Shown: positions 10,501-19,118, counted from the stretch's first letter. The stretch is DNA of 31,375 bases from DATAXP01 sp036272935 (GCA_036272935.1 DATAXP010000018.1:1-31375); one strand, 5' to 3'. The notes: generated by a model from the letters alone, not told the origin. Translations and numbers: made by a program.

Positions 10501-13500
10501 TGGTCGAGAACGTGAGGTTGTAGCCGTCGGCAGCGGCCAGGGCGACGGTGCCCGCCTGTACGGCCAAGCCGCCGGCGATGGTGTGCGCCGGGCTCGAACT
10601 GTTGCCGCCGGTGGCGCTGAGCGTAAGGGTTCCGGTGCCGGCCTTCGTGAGCACGCCCGTGCCTTCGATCGGGCCGGAGATGGTCAGATCGCCGTGGGTC
10701 GTGTCGATGATCGAGGTCGCCGAGCTGGCGGTGAAGGTTCGCGCCGAAGAGAACGGCGCGGCGGTGGCCAGAGCGCCGCCGTTGAGCGTCACGCTCGCGG
10801 TGGAAGCGCCCAGGCTGGCGTCGCTGGCCACGCCTAGTGTTCCCCCGGAGATGACCGTACCGCCGGAGTACGAATTCGTCCCTGAGAGCAGCACCGTGCC
10901 GCTGCCGCCGAAGTTCAGGCTTTGGCCGCCGCCCGTCTCGCTGATGTTGCCGCTGACGGTGAGCGTGGCGCCGGTGGCCGTCGTCCAGGTTTCGGAACTG
11001 GAGATGACGATCGGGACGGCGATGGTGCCCGAGTTGTTGGCGACGATGCCGGTGGCGATCGTCAGGCTGTTGCCGTTGCCGACGAACGTGTACCCGGTGG
11101 CAGCACTTTGCGGCGCAAGCACGAGCGAGCCGACCGCGATTGCGCTGCCCAGCGTTATTGTGCCACCTGTGCCCGAGGTGTTGGCGCCGAAGGTGACGTT
11201 GTTCAACGCGGCGTTGTTCCAACTGGTGGCCGACGTGCCATTCCAGAAGTTGTTCGCGCCGAGGTTAGTCCATGTGCCGCTGCCGTCGGTCACCTGGCTG
11301 GCATTCGCCGCATTGGGAGTCGACGACCAAACCAGGTTCGCGACTGCCGCCGCCAGGGTGACTTCCAACGTGTTGCCCGAGAAGAATTCGGTGGTATTGA
11401 AGCCCGAGGCGATAATGCTGGCGAACGAGGTGTTGCCGGTGTCGTTGCCAAAGTTGACCAGCGCAAACGTGCCGACGGTGAGCCCGGTGAGGTTCGCCGT
11501 GGTCCCCGCGCCGAGCACCAGGTTGCCGCTGACGCTGATCTCGCTGCTGGTGTTGGTCGGCCCCAGCGCAAAGCTGAACGTCGAGCCGCTGGCGCCGGTT
11601 AAGTTGCCGGCAATCGTCAGCGCGCCGATGCTACCGTTGCCGACCGACAGATTGCCGCCGTTGTTGATGGTGATGTTCGAGGTGCCGGCTCCGATCGTCG
11701 CACCGGTCGCTGCGCTGGCCAGCGTGCCGCCGCTGACGGTGACGTCGCCGGTGCCCAGAGCCGAGCCGTTGACACCATTGGCCGCAACCAGCATGCCGCC
11801 GCTGACCGTGGTGCCCCCGGTGTACAGGTTCGCACCCGAGAGGGTGAGCGTGCCGGTGTTTGCACTGGCCAGGACCAAGGCGATGTTGCTGCCCGAGATC
11901 GATGCGCTCACCGAATTCGTGTGATCGGTGAGGAGGAAACCGCCGATGGTCGATGCGTAGGTGTCGTTGGCAGCCCCTTGGATAGTGAGCGTGGCCATGG
12001 CTCCGCTGCTGTTAACGATGCCGCCGTAGCTGCCGCCGGCGTTGGCGACCGGAGCGCTGATGCCAGCCACCGTGGCATTGAAGCCGGCCATGTCCAACAG
12101 CCCCGCGGTGCCGTTGCTGCCGGTACCGAAGACGACCGTGGTTGTGCTGGGTAGCGCGGTGTTCGACCCAAGCTGGAGCACGCCATACGTTCCGCTCGAG
12201 TTATTGAATAGCAGTTGCGTGATGCCGGTGTAGGAATCGTTGCCAGCCAGGACGAGCGCTCCCTTGCCTCCCGCGGCGCCGTTGTTCGAGTTCGAGATCA
12301 GCACGTCGGCAGTGCCGCTGATGTTGCTGGCGACGGTGAGTGTGCCGCCACTGGTGGCGCCGAGGAAGGCCGTGAACGAGCCGGCGTTGCCGGTGTTGAG
12401 CATCACTGCGTTGTTCACCGTGACGCCGGCGGCCGCCGCGGCAATCAGTCCCGCGCCCGAGGTGATGAACTGCACTTGCCCGCCGCCGTCAATCAATCCA
12501 TGGCCGCCGACCTGCACGACGGTCGCTCCGGCCAACACCAGGTTGCCGGCGAAGGCGCTAAAGCCCGAGGTAATCGACTGCGTGTTGCCCGTCTCCGCAA
12601 ATACCAACGAGGTGCCGCTGGCGATCGACAGGCTTCCCGACAGGTTAACGTTCCCGTTGCCGCCGCCAGCCATTACCAGGCTTCCACCGCCGACCACAGC
12701 CAACGATCCGGCGCCCGTCAGGTTACCGGTGAACGTCGAGGCCACGCCGCCGGTGTCGAATGTGCCGCCATTGACAATCGCCAGGCTGCTTCCCGAGCTG
12801 ACGCCGACCACGGTCTGCAGGGCACCGCCGTTGAACGCGACAGTAGCGCCTGATCCGAGCCCATTCGCATTGGCAACACTCAGCGTGCCGGCCTGCAAGT
12901 TCGTGCCACCGGAAAATCCATTCGAGCCGCCCAGGACCAAAGTGCCCGGCCCCGCGACGTTGAGCGCGCCGGTTCCGGCAAGGTTGCCATTGAGGGTGTA
13001 GGTTGCGCCACTGTCGACAAAGATTGCGCTGGCGGCGCTGCTGAGCGTGACGTTACGCGAGCTAGTGATCGTGCCGAGGGCTTCGAGTGTTCCGGCTCCG
13101 ATTGTTAATCCGCCGGCAGTGTTGCCAAGGCTCGAAGCGCTATTGATTTGCACGGTGCCGGCGTTGATCGTCGTGCCGCCTGAATAGGCGTTCGTGCCTA
13201 GCAGGTCAATCGTTCCCGAACCGCCGAACGCGAGCGATTGCGAGCCGCCGGCCTCGCCGATCGGCCCGGTCACCGTCAGCACGGCGCCGGTGGTGCTGGT
13301 CCACGTTTCGCTGCTGGTGATGACGATCGGGGCTTGGATGATTGCCGAGTTGTCGACGACGATGCCTGTCGCCACAGACAGGGTGAAGCCGCCGCCAGCA
13401 ATCGTGTACGGGCTGGCGATCGGAGCAAACGTCACCACGCCGGCAGTGATGTTGCTTCCCAACGTCACCGTGCCGCCATTGTTGCTCGGTGAGGCACCAA

Positions 13501-16500
13501 ACGTCGCGTTGTCGGGGCCGGAGTTTTGCCAAGTGGTCGACGATGCGCCCGTCCACCAGTTGGTGTTCGAGTTGTTCCAGATGCCGCTGCCGTCGCCGTT
13601 GGAGGTGCCGTTGTTCGACCACAACAAATTGCGGCCGCTGCCTGCCGAGACGAGCAAATCGAGCTCGCTGCCGGTGTCCTTTAGGCTGAGGCTAAAGCCA
13701 CTGAGTGTCTGCTCGGCAAGCGTGAATGTCCCGAACGACTCATCGATCGATCCATCGGTCACAAGCGTGTAGCTTTGACCTGCCGCCAGCCCGGTGCCAG
13801 AAACATCGACGATGGTGTTGCCTGAGGTGATCGCCATCGAACTGAAGCCGAGGTCGATCTCGCTACTCGTACCGCTGGCGAGATCGAAATGCAGGATGGA
13901 GCCGCTATTGAGCGTAACGCCGCCCGAGAGCGTGAGCGTGTTGATCCCGCCGTTGCCGGCCGAGATGGTGCCGCCGGAGTTGACCGTCACAGCCCCCAAT
14001 GCGCTACCGCCGACGGTGGCGTCGCCGGCCAAGCTGGCGCCGGCATTGACGGTAATGGCTCCATAGCCGAACGCCGAGCCGTTGCTGCCGTTGGCGGCCA
14101 CCAGCATGCCGCCGTTGATCGTCGTCCCCTGGCTATAGATGTTGGAACCCGCAAACGCCTCCGTGTTTGTGCCATCTTTAATGATCGCTACGCCGGCCAG
14201 GCCGTCGTTGATCGTGCCGTAGAACGTGGCTGGTGGCAGCGAACCGGAGCCGGAGATCGTCAACACCGAAGTCGTGAATAACGTGCCGCCGCCGTTCGTA
14301 ACGATACCCAACGTGCCGCCGGAGCCCGGGTCGCTAGGTGAGGCGAGCGAGGCGATCTGCTGGTTGTACCCGCCGAGGTCGAGCACTGGCGCGTTACCCG
14401 CCGCCAGGTAGTTCATGATCACTGCCGTACCGATCGGCAGCACGTTGTTGTTGCCCAACTGCACGGTGCCGGCGGTATCGAAGCGGGTGTCGCCGGTCCA
14501 GCTGTTCTGGTTCGACAGCAGGATACTCGCGGCACCGCCGCCGCCGCTGCCGTTGGCGAAATCGACGGTCGCGTTGCCCGAGATGAGTCCCGAGATCGAA
14601 AGGTTCAATCCCGCGGGCTTGGTCCCGCCGATATACGCCACGAAACTCGAGGTGTTGTTCGGATTCAACTCGACGTTCGTGGCGATCGTGCCGCCGATGG
14701 TGCCGGAGGTATTACTTATCACCGCGCCATTATTGAGAATCTCGATCGTTCCGGAGCCGGTGAGCACGCTGCCAGCCCCGTTCAGGTTCAGTCGCGTACC
14801 GGCGAACAGCATCGTCCCGTTGATGGTGTCGGTGATGTTGGCAGTGCCGTCACCCAAGTTCACTGTGCCGCCATTGAGAGCGAAGGTGGCTCCCGAGGCC
14901 ACGTTCAAGGTGGCGTTGACCTGGCCGGTCGAGGAAGCCGACAGCGTTCCCGCCGCGACGTTGACCGCTCCCAAGTAGCTGGAAAAATTGTTTCCGGTGC
15001 CGGTCAGGTTGAGCGTTCCGCCCTCGACTTTAGTGAGCGCGCTGGTGACGTTCACCGCACCGGAGAAAGTCGCTGATGCCGAGCCGACCACATCGAACGT
15101 CGCGCCCCCACCGCCGATGCTCACGCTGCGCGCCGACGAGAAACCGTCGGCCGTGATTTGCAGCGCGCCACCATTGAAGCTGATGCCGCCCGACGTGCTG
15201 CCGAGGCTGCCGTTGGTTGCAACGCTCAGCGTGCCCGCATCGAGGCCCGTGCCACCGCTATAGCCGTTGATGGCTTCGGTCAGGACCAACGTGCCGGGAC
15301 CGGCGACGTTCAGCGCTCCGCCGCCGGTGATCGTGCCGCCGAGCGTGTACGTTGCGCCGCTGTCGACGAACACGGCGCTGTTGGCGCTGGACAGAGTGAG
15401 GGAGCGTGAACTGTTGATGCTGGCCGCCGCCTCGAGCGTGGCGGAGCCGAGCGTCAACCCGCCGCTGGCTATGCCGAGACTTTGCGAGTTGGTGATGCGC
15501 ACCGTGCCACCGGTGATCGCCGTGCCACCGGAGTACGTGTTCACTCCGGAAAGCACCGTCGTACCGGAGCCGCCGATGGTCAACGATTGTGAGCCTCCTG
15601 TCTCGCCGACCGGCCCGCTGACGGCAAGCGCCGCGCCGGTGGTCGTTGTCCAGGTTTGCCCGGCCGTTAGCAACACCGGAGCCGCAATCTGGGCCGAGTC
15701 GTTCGCAACAACTCCCAGGCTGAACAGCGCGAGCGGCGAGCTGCCGGTAAGCGTGTACTGGTGCCCGCTGGCAATCGCGTTGAAGATCAGTCCATCGGCC
15801 GAGAACGTGGGAACGCTCGAGGACAGCGTCACGGTCCCGCCGGTGTCGCTGCCGCCCGTGCCGAACACCGCGGTATCGGTTCCGCCGTTGGCCCAATTCG
15901 TCAACACCCCGCTGGAATTGGTGAACGTGTTGTGGCTTGTGTCCCACACATTTCCGTTGCCGGCGCCGGCCGCGGGGCTCCAGGTAAGCGTCTGCCCGCC
16001 ACCGGTAATGTCGAGAAACAACTCGCCGGGGTGCGACGTGTTGTCGAACGCAGTGGTCAACCCCGGCGCGATGGCGTGCAGGTTGTTCAGCCCGGTGAGC
16101 GTGCCGCTGTACGACATGATCTCGTACTGGCCATTGGTCAGCGTGCCGGCGAGGCTGATCGTCGTCGCGCCGCTGAACGTGACGTTGCCGACCACGTCGA
16201 GCAAGCTGCTGGCATTCGATGCGCCAAGCGTGTAGACAAGCGTCGAGTTGCCGTTAATCGCCAGTCCGTTACCAAGCGTTAGCGTGCCGATCGCGCCGCC
16301 GCCAACGTTCAGCGTTGCCCCAGTGCTGCTGCCTAAGGTGACGGCGCCGGTGACGCTCGCCGTGGCGCCGCTGGCCAGCGCCGCGCTGTCGGCAACGCTG
16401 ACCCCCGCGCTGCCCAGCGCCGAGCCGCTGGTATTCGAGATGAACAAAGTGCCGGCCGACACGATGGTACCGCCGCCATACGCATTGCCGCTGGCAACCG

Positions 16501-18199
16501 AGAGCGTGACCGTGCCACTAGATCCGGTCTTGCTCACTCCGGCAGTGCCTGCCAGGTTGGCCGCGACAGTGCCGCTTTGTAGGGCGAAGTTACCACCGTT
16601 CAGCGTGATGTTGCCGGTCGTGCCGGTGAGCATGCCGCTGGTCATCGTGAAACCGCCGACGGTTTGGCTGAAAGTAGTGACATTCAGCGAACCGCCGCTG
16701 ACTGTGACAGCTCCGGCGCTTGCCAGGGCGCCACTGGCCCCAATGGCCAATGTACCGCCGCCGATCGTTGTGCCACCGGTGTAAGCGTTCGCCGCGCTAA
16801 GCGTGAGGGTATTGGTGCTTGACGGGAGCAGCGCCAGCCCGCCGGTTCCGGTGATCGAGAAGTTGGACTGCCCAAAGGTCTGATCGGTCGTCTGGCTCAC
16901 CTGCAACAGGGTGCCGTTAAGGTTCATCGTGCCTGAATTGGTTCCGGTGACGAACAGCAGCGAGCCGACCGATTGTGTTGTATTGTTGAAAACCATCGAG
17001 GCGTTATGACCGCTGACGTCGACCGTTAGGCTGCCAGTGCCCAGCGCGCCGGACGACTCCACGGAAATCGCGCCGTTGGTGACATCCGTGGCCCAACCGG
17101 AATTGTTGGCACCGGAAATGTGCAGCGTGCCACCACCGGTTTTCTGTAACTGCGGGCTGGTACCCGCTCCGCTGATAAGGCCCGCGAGCGTGGCATTATT
17201 CGAACCGCCGCTGACAGATATCTTTGTCGCTCCGGAATTGAGCGTGACGGTTCCAGACCAGATAGCCGCTTGCTCAAAATCGAGGGCTGCATTTTGCGTT
17301 ACGCCCCCCGCGCCGCCGCCGAACAACGAGAGATTTTGTGACGCACCCCCAAGGCTGCCTGACACCGAGATGATCAGCGCGCTGTTGGTGTTCACCGTGA
17401 TGGTGCCGCTGGTTGGCAGCGACGCGGCGTTCATGAGATCGAGCTCGGCGCCGCTGTAGGTTGTGCCAGCCATTCCACTGGCATCGCCAAGCGTGATTCC
17501 GCCTGTGAAGTTGTTCGTCCCACTGAGTGCAATGATCGCGTCGGACTTTGCCGTGGTCGAACCGTTACCGAGCAACTGCAACGCGTTTCCCGCTCCGCCA
17601 TCTGCAATGTTCGCCGAGATGGAGAGCTTGCCGGTTGGCGAACCGCTCGCCGTTGGCGAAATCACTTGGATCACGTTATTCGTGTTCACCAAATCGAGGG
17701 TCAGAGTTTTGCTGCTCTGGGTTCCGCTGATCGTGAAAGCCTTCTGGCTAAAATCGGAAAAAATGGTGTTGGCATATCCGTTCACGGTGCTGCCGTTCAG
17801 ATAGAGTGTCCCATTGTTTGAGCTACTCGAGTTGCCAATCGTCAACGCGTTCGCCTGACTGTTCGAGATGCTGATCGTCGCCAGCGAAAAGGTGCCGCCG
17901 CTGCCAAAATTGATGTTGAATGTCGATCCGGTGTCGCCGTTGATGATGGCGATGTCGGTGTTGAGCAGTCCGGTCGTTGTTCCGGGATAAGTCTGGCCGG
18001 TGTAACTCGTACCCGACACATACACCCAGCCGGCGCCGGTTAACCAAGAAGTGCTGGAACCACTATAGGTGTAGGTTGCTTGTGCCTGAGCGTAGCTTGG
18101 GGCGGCCAGGCACACCGCGATCGCCAGAACGACGATCGCAAACGATCGCAAGCGAGCTAGCAAGGCGCGCCTGCCGGCGTGGTGCGCAGCCTGAAGCAT
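4517..18199 (-). CDS. Giant exported PATR-type beta-strand-repeat protein with PEP-CTERM anchor (about 4560 aa)
   Basis: One uninterrupted frame of 4561 codons. The N-terminus is a signal peptide: Arg-rich start, hydrophobic FAIVVLAIAVCLAA, then SYAQAQA. The body is almost wholly Gly/Ser/Thr/Asn repeats of the autotransporter-associated beta-strand type (PATR, forms of LTLSGTNSYSGGTTVSGGTL). These are predicted to build a very long beta-helix. A block at about 7720-8540 has the distinct repeat known from T5SS/PEP-CTERM proteins (pattern GTGTVTVSGTGSQW). The C-terminus has VPEPGSLMLGALAAAGLG and then RRRRRK, a textbook PEP-CTERM signal. There is no autotransporter beta-barrel, so anchoring by an exosortase is expected; none is in the window. 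ATG 18199 was chosen because it gives the cleanest signal peptide, with GGAG 11 bases upstream; ATG 18274 or 18322 are possible. The likely role is a surface fibre, adhesin or envelope scaffold. Confidence 0.85.
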   Translation of the reverse strand: MLQAAHHAGRRALLARLRSFAIVVLAIAVCLAAPSYAQAQATYTYSGSSTSWLTGAGWVYVSGTSYTGQTYPGTTTGLLNTDIAIINGDTGSTFNINFGSGGTFSLATISISNSQANALTIGNSSSSNNGTLYLNGSTVNGYANTIFSDFSQKAFTISGTQSSKTLTLDLVNTNNVIQVISPTASGSPTGKLSISANIADGGAGNALQLLGNGSTTAKSDAIIALSGTNNFTGGITLGDASGMAGTTYSGAELDLMNAASLPTSGTITVNTNSALIISVSGSLGGASQNLSLFGGGAGGVTQNAALDFEQAAIWSGTVTLNSGATKISVSGGSNNATLAGLISGAGTSPQLQKTGGGTLHISGANNSGWATDVTNGAISVESSGALGTGSLTVDVSGHNASMVFNNTTQSVGSLLFVTGTNSGTMNLNGTLLQVSQTTDQTFGQSNFSITGTGGLALLPSSTNTLTLSAANAYTGGTTIGGGTLAIGASGALASAGAVTVSGGSLNVTTFSQTVGGFTMTSGMLTGTTGNITLNGGNFALQSGTVAANLAGTAGVSKTGSSGTVTLSVASGNAYGGGTIVSAGTLFISNTSGSALGSAGVSVADSAALASGATASVTGAVTLGSSTGATLNVGGGAIGTLTLGNGLAINGNSTLVYTLGASNASSLLDVVGNVTFSGATTISLAGTLTNGQYEIMSYSGTLTGLNNLHAIAPGLTTAFDNTSHPGELFLDITGGGQTLTWSPAAGAGNGNVWDTSHNTFTNSSGVLTNWANGGTDTAVFGTGGSDTGGTVTLSSSVPTFSADGLIFNAIASGHQYTLTGSSPLALFSLGVVANDSAQIAAPVLLTAGQTWTTTTGAALAVSGPVGETGGSQSLTIGGSGTTVLSGVNTYSGGTAITGGTVRITNSQSLGIASGGLTLGSATLEAAASINSSRSLTLSSANSAVFVDSGATYTLGGTITGGGALNVAGPGTLVLTEAINGYSGGTGLDAGTLSVATNGSLGSTSGGISFNGGALQITADGFSSARSVSIGGGGATFDVVGSASATFSGAVNVTSALTKVEGGTLNLTGTGNNFSSYLGAVNVAAGTLSASSTGQVNATLNVASGATFALNGGTVNLGDGTANITDTINGTMLFAGTRLNLNGAGSVLTGSGTIEILNNGAVISNTSGTIGGTIATNVELNPNNTSSFVAYIGGTKPAGLNLSISGLISGNATVDFANGSGGGGAASILLSNQNSWTGDTRFDTAGTVQLGNNNVLPIGTAVIMNYLAAGNAPVLDLGGYNQQIASLASPSDPGSGGTLGIVTNGGGTLFTTSVLTISGSGSLPPATFYGTINDGLAGVAIIKDGTNTEAFAGSNIYSQGTTINGGMLVAANGSNGSAFGYGAITVNAGASLAGDATVGGSALGAVTVNSGGTISAGNGGINTLTLSGGVTLNSGSILHFDLASGTSSEIDLGFSSMAITSGNTIVDVSGTGLAAGQSYTLVTDGSIDESFGTFTLAEQTLSGFSLSLKDTGSELDLLVSAGSGRNLLWSNNGTSNGDGSGIWNNSNTNWWTGASSTTWQNSGPDNATFGASPSNNGGTVTLGSNITAGVVTFAPIASPYTIAGGGFTLSVATGIVVDNSAIIQAPIVITSSETWTSTTGAVLTVTGPIGEAGGSQSLAFGGSGTIDLLGTNAYSGGTTINAGTVQINSASSLGNTAGGLTIGAGTLEALGTITSSRNVTLSSAASAIFVDSGATYTLNGNLAGTGALNVAGPGTLVLGGSNGFSGGTNLQAGTLSVANANGLGSGATVAFNGGALQTVVGVSSGSSLAIVNGGTFDTGGVASTFTGNLTGAGSLAVVGGGSLVMAGGGNGNVNLSGSLSIASGTSLVFAETGNTQSITSGFSAFAGNLVLAGATVVQVGGHGLIDGGGQVQFITSGAGLIAAAAAGVTVNNAVMLNTGNAGSFTAFLGATSGGTLTVASNISGTADVLISNSNNGAAGGKGALVLAGNDSYTGITQLLFNNSSGTYGVLQLGSNTALPSTTTVVFGTGSNGTAGLLDMAGFNATVAGISAPVANAGGSYGGIVNSSGAMATLTIQGAANDTYASTIGGFLLTDHTNSVSASISGSNIALVLASANTGTLTLSGANLYTGGTTVSGGMLVAANGVNGSALGTGDVTVSGGTLASAATGATIGAGTSNITINNGGNLSVGNGSIGALTIAGNLTGASGSTFSFALGPTNTSSEISVSGNLVLGAGTTANLTGLTVGTFALVNFGNDTGNTSFASIIASGFNTTEFFSGNTLEVTLAAAVANLVWSSTPNAANASQVTDGSGTWTNLGANNFWNGTSATSWNNAALNNVTFGANTSGTGGTITLGSAIAVGSLVLAPQSAATGYTFVGNGNSLTIATGIVANNSGTIAVPIVISSSETWTTATGATLTVSGNISETGGGQSLNFGGSGTVLLSGTNSYSGGTVISGGTLGVASDASLGASTASVTLNGGALATAAPFSSARTFTASSATSIIDTTHGDLTISGPIEGTGVLTKAGTGTLTLSATGGNSSSPAHTIAGGLAVQAGTVALAAADGYNLTFSTTVNNAGRIDVATALNINTKGTMDFDGSGQLRFLDSGASISEHSSGTLTINNEIVLNPNDVVPAASFYTAIGSTTTLVANAPIIGDGGVLFAVTTSGGSGVIQLNAQSSYTGNTILATAKSGTVQLGISNALPTSANLTFGNAGSAAGSLDLAGFNQQVGSLATDPLTPANSVTGIINSNTNSTSIFTVNGSTNTTYIAAIGTTSVNGNVALDKEGTGTLTLTAANLYTGGTTIGGGVLVAANAANSALGTGNVTVNVGGTLRSDTAGTTISGIVADNGGTVAVAGNLSLSSGLALASGSVVGFNNVGGGNGAVDLLNGSTLTLSPGTETISLSGSVTGAGSYTLISYGSGTYTGALGQFSLNETNLSLSAGLTAQLFDNTALSEIDLVVTNSAVASGNLIWTASQSQLWNTTQSNWIDSGTSGAATFANTNTVTFTDTGAGTVTVSNGGVALAPANVTITTSAAYTFTGDPINSTGTLTKLGSGSLWLADTQSYAAGVSVAAGTLTVGSTGSLSAGTLSVSTGATASFQNTSQVLGNATNSGNLLFTNAATISSLTGAGSSTFSSDATITTFSSGNATIAGAASVGTMLSGNLTFTGFSLATINTLTGTGNIWVATSSTFLSVGGGSFGGAIGGGGSVTFSGNSTLAGATVSVGGINIVGVGASLNVINGTYLTTRGVAFGDFGTATISGVGTTVSLANGISVGGTGGNGQLTLSGGATLNASSMAIGSAAGATGAATVSGNGTQLSVGSIYAGGGGTGSLTISGGAFVYGGDLHLGDTSVHGGTAFVTDAGSQMDIGYLYLGQGANSSVTITNGALMIEGADAAIGGSAGSTGTVTVSGTGSQWQLNLGALSLDRGSITVSGGATVTGTSLVGAYIGSASGGTGNVTITGTGSTWTSSSMYVGGNNNSAQGTGNVTVTAGGALTITGSGSILKLWTNGKLVVGSGSTVTAPQIDASLGTLSLSGGTLAISGATTNTLSALTGTGGLTLVQSGTQLTISGGSFGGSINGLGSVTTTGTVTFSGTNSYAGGTTVSSGTLAVISGGSLSATGTLSIASGATASFTNAAQTLGTVTDSGNLVFANAATISNLNGAGVLTTSGALTVAGGSFGGNITGSGGLVSTGNLTLTGNSSYSGGTTVSSGVLTLANGGHWYDTNTYSVAVGAGLNVQGVWGGPGNIPNLNVAGTATFSGGGYGLTALNGASTGIVYLQTGTDIAVGGGGSYGGQITGGGQLWTSGGSTSTLTLTGTNNNYSGGTLLFGGTIAIASGTSVGTGTITFSGGTIADYAGSFTLANNLWGTTTNGGIFVDSGLTLTSTGTIGGSTAITKLGSGTLVLLGTNSGSTPVIVDGGTVSGNAASFGNNPIELFNGGTVVFDQTGGAGTFGGAITGTGNVVIDGTLTLTNAGSNYSGTTTLNAATLTIANGGDLGTQGLAMNGSDINSTTGSYTAATTLSGANIWNVGTSGTFTDAGAINGSGSFNKTGLGAFIAGAAGNFSGGLTVSQGVLVAAANQALGSGAVTVSSGASLVFTNTGNYTDNNPITISGTGLATVGAALAFVGNNSFGGNITVGGATSSSANIGLAPGSNTTLAGVLTKDGRTLEFDAGGANVNVNITGALTGTSTGSDVIFNGNNQSTADFTVSSPQNYNGPTDITNGSTLFLGASNVLPGNGTYPSNPRTDLTLTSSSATSIFDLHGFSDTVRTLSSDGHGVVTDSSATGSTLSVSPTAAAYSTFAGQVTGNMSLVFSGVANSAEVFSGTSSYAGTTNINSGALLVSGSVTSGGTVTVNSSATSPGILAGSGTVAAPSVVVAGDGNTAHDAVLSPGNSNPNVGNTVGILNVASNLTVSGEYLWDLTSATNSAAQAGVAYDQVALGGHAMTMSAVAGTAPVLHLNFGAGAAPTNSAFWNQTEVWNIVTGISALNGYDSADVFTIANNQTLNGYSFVVQFSGTNEQLVWTPVPEPGSLMLGALAAAGLGAHALRRRRRKAKELAASLATR
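4550..4636 (-). other. PEP-CTERM sorting signal of the giant protein
   Basis: These bases encode VPEPGSL (4636-4616), a hydrophobic Ala/Leu/Gly helix and a run of five arginines, followed by a short tail. In PEP-CTERM systems the signal is recognised and cut by an exosortase after export. Confidence 0.85.
7720..8540 (-). repeat. Block of T5SS/PEP-CTERM-associated repeats inside the giant gene
   Basis: About 270 residues hold at least six units that differ from the flanking PATR repeats. Examples are TISGVGTTVSLANGISVG, TVSGNGTQLSVGSIYAGG, VTVSGTGSQWQLNLG and VTITGTGSTWTSSSMYVG. Each pairs a G-x-G-T-x-x-x-S-G strand with a following hG or IGS strand and an acidic or Gly turn. This matches the repeat family described for autotransporters and PEP-CTERM proteins. 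Confidence 0.6.
9301..15982 (-). repeat. Three successive long modules within the giant gene
   Basis: A module that begins with an h-h-W segment followed by W and NW motifs recurs at the tryptophan codons starting at 15982 (LTWSPAAG), 13621 (LLWSNNGT), 11329 (LVWSSTPN) and, in shortened form, 9301 (LIWTASQS). Each of the first three continues with an F-G-GGTVTL strand, a VVxNSAxIxxPh(V/L)h segment, SETWT or QTWTTTTGA, a SGPhGEtGGSQSL stretch and a PATR with YSGGT. Spacings are 2361, 2292 and 2028 bases (787, 764 and 676 codons), all exact multiples of three. The units are diverged, not identical. Confidence 0.7.
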
Positions 18200-18523
18200 C
18201 GCGAGTAAGACTCCACACGGCGCGCCGGTATTTCCGGCGCGGCGCGGCAGCAAAGTATCCCTCGAAAGGCCCATCGCGCCTGGCTCGATAAAGACGACAT
18301 GGCAGCGATGTCGCAACCGCACGGCACCGCCTGCGGGTCCAACGATAGCGATGGCGTATTAGCTCTCCGTGGCCGGAAGGTTAGAGTTTGGTTAAATCCC
18401 CAGTCCGGCAGTCGTGACGCGATCGGTGCAACCTTCCGCGAGCTAAAGAATTCGGTCGATTGTTAGCCCCTGCTGACGGTACGATGAAACGAGCCACTCA
18501 TCGTGCCTCCGGGAGCTTTAGCC
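18200..18523. other. Divergent intergenic region between the giant gene and a small exported protein gene
   Basis: About 320 bases that must hold the promoters of both flanking genes. I see no confident sigma-70 promoter, RNA gene or long palindrome. The minus-strand frame of the giant gene stays open to 18322, so part of this stretch could be translated if an earlier start is used. Confidence 0.4.
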
Positions 18524-19105
18524 ATGCGATACGCGAAGCATTTTTTGGTGTTGGTCGTCGTCGGCGTTGGTTGTTATCTCGCGGGCTCGGCGCTCGGCCA
18601 GGCTCCCGCGAACCAGCCGTTGCCAAATTCACAGGTCGCCGACTTCAATGTCGGGTACGCCCGCGTGTTTCGCGATCTGGCCCGCATCGACTACGAAAAG
18701 GTCGTCGCCGCCAATCGTGAAGTGCCCGGCGTGATTTCGAGGGACACGCTGGCGACGTTGCAACTGTCGCTCATCTATCCGGAGTCACGCTACCAATTGG
18801 CTCTCGACGAAGCCGCCGGCAAGCCTGTCGATTACACCGCGTACCTGCAAAAGTACGCTGACGCCGCCGAGGCGCATTACCAGGCGCAACGCAACAGCAT
18901 GCGTTCCAGCCAAGGCGAATATCGCCTCGAACTCGAGCGCTTGCGGTTGACGGCCGAGATGGCGCGGCTGCGCGTCGCCCGGGCCAAGCAGATGAAAGAC
19001 GCGCCAGAAGTCGAACGGCTTTCGTGGCGCGCCCAATTGCAGCACGAAGAACTGGTGCTGCTGCACGAGAAGGTAATCCGCCTACTCGTTCAGCCTGCTC
19101 GCTAG
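18524..19105 (+). CDS. Small exported helical protein of unknown function
   Basis: A 193-residue protein starting MRYAKHFLVLVVVGVGCYLAGSAL, a clear signal peptide ending near GQA. The Cys17 context is a poor lipobox, so it is probably a soluble secreted or periplasmic protein. The mature part is rich in Ala, Glu, Arg and Leu and predicted helical. Residues about 110-185 (QAQRNSMRSSQGEYRLELER and onward) look like a coiled coil. ATG 18524 is preferred to the in-frame ATG 18503 because GGGAG stands about 9 bases before it and it begins the signal peptide. Similar short exported helical proteins are common in planctomycetes. I recognise no catalytic motif and assign no function. Confidence 0.65.
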   Translation: MRYAKHFLVLVVVGVGCYLAGSALGQAPANQPLPNSQVADFNVGYARVFRDLARIDYEKVVAANREVPGVISRDTLATLQLSLIYPESRYQLALDEAAGKPVDYTAYLQKYADAAEAHYQAQRNSMRSSQGEYRLELERLRLTAEMARLRVARAKQMKDAPEVERLSWRAQLQHEELVLLHEKVIRLLVQPAR

Positions 19106-19118
19106 CGGACCAGAGCCG

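Noticed and set aside
5284..17292. Direct repeats in the giant gene considered as a CRISPR array or minisatellite
   Set aside because: The repeats are diverged protein-level beta-strand repeats of variable length within an open frame, without constant repeat and spacer lengths.
4673..17804. Many long plus-strand open frames (up to about 600 codons) opposite the giant gene
   Set aside because: They mirror the Gly/Ser/Thr repeat coding of the minus strand, have low-complexity Ala/Arg/Val or Pro/Val composition, no ribosome sites and no recognisable domains. They follow from GC-rich codon bias.
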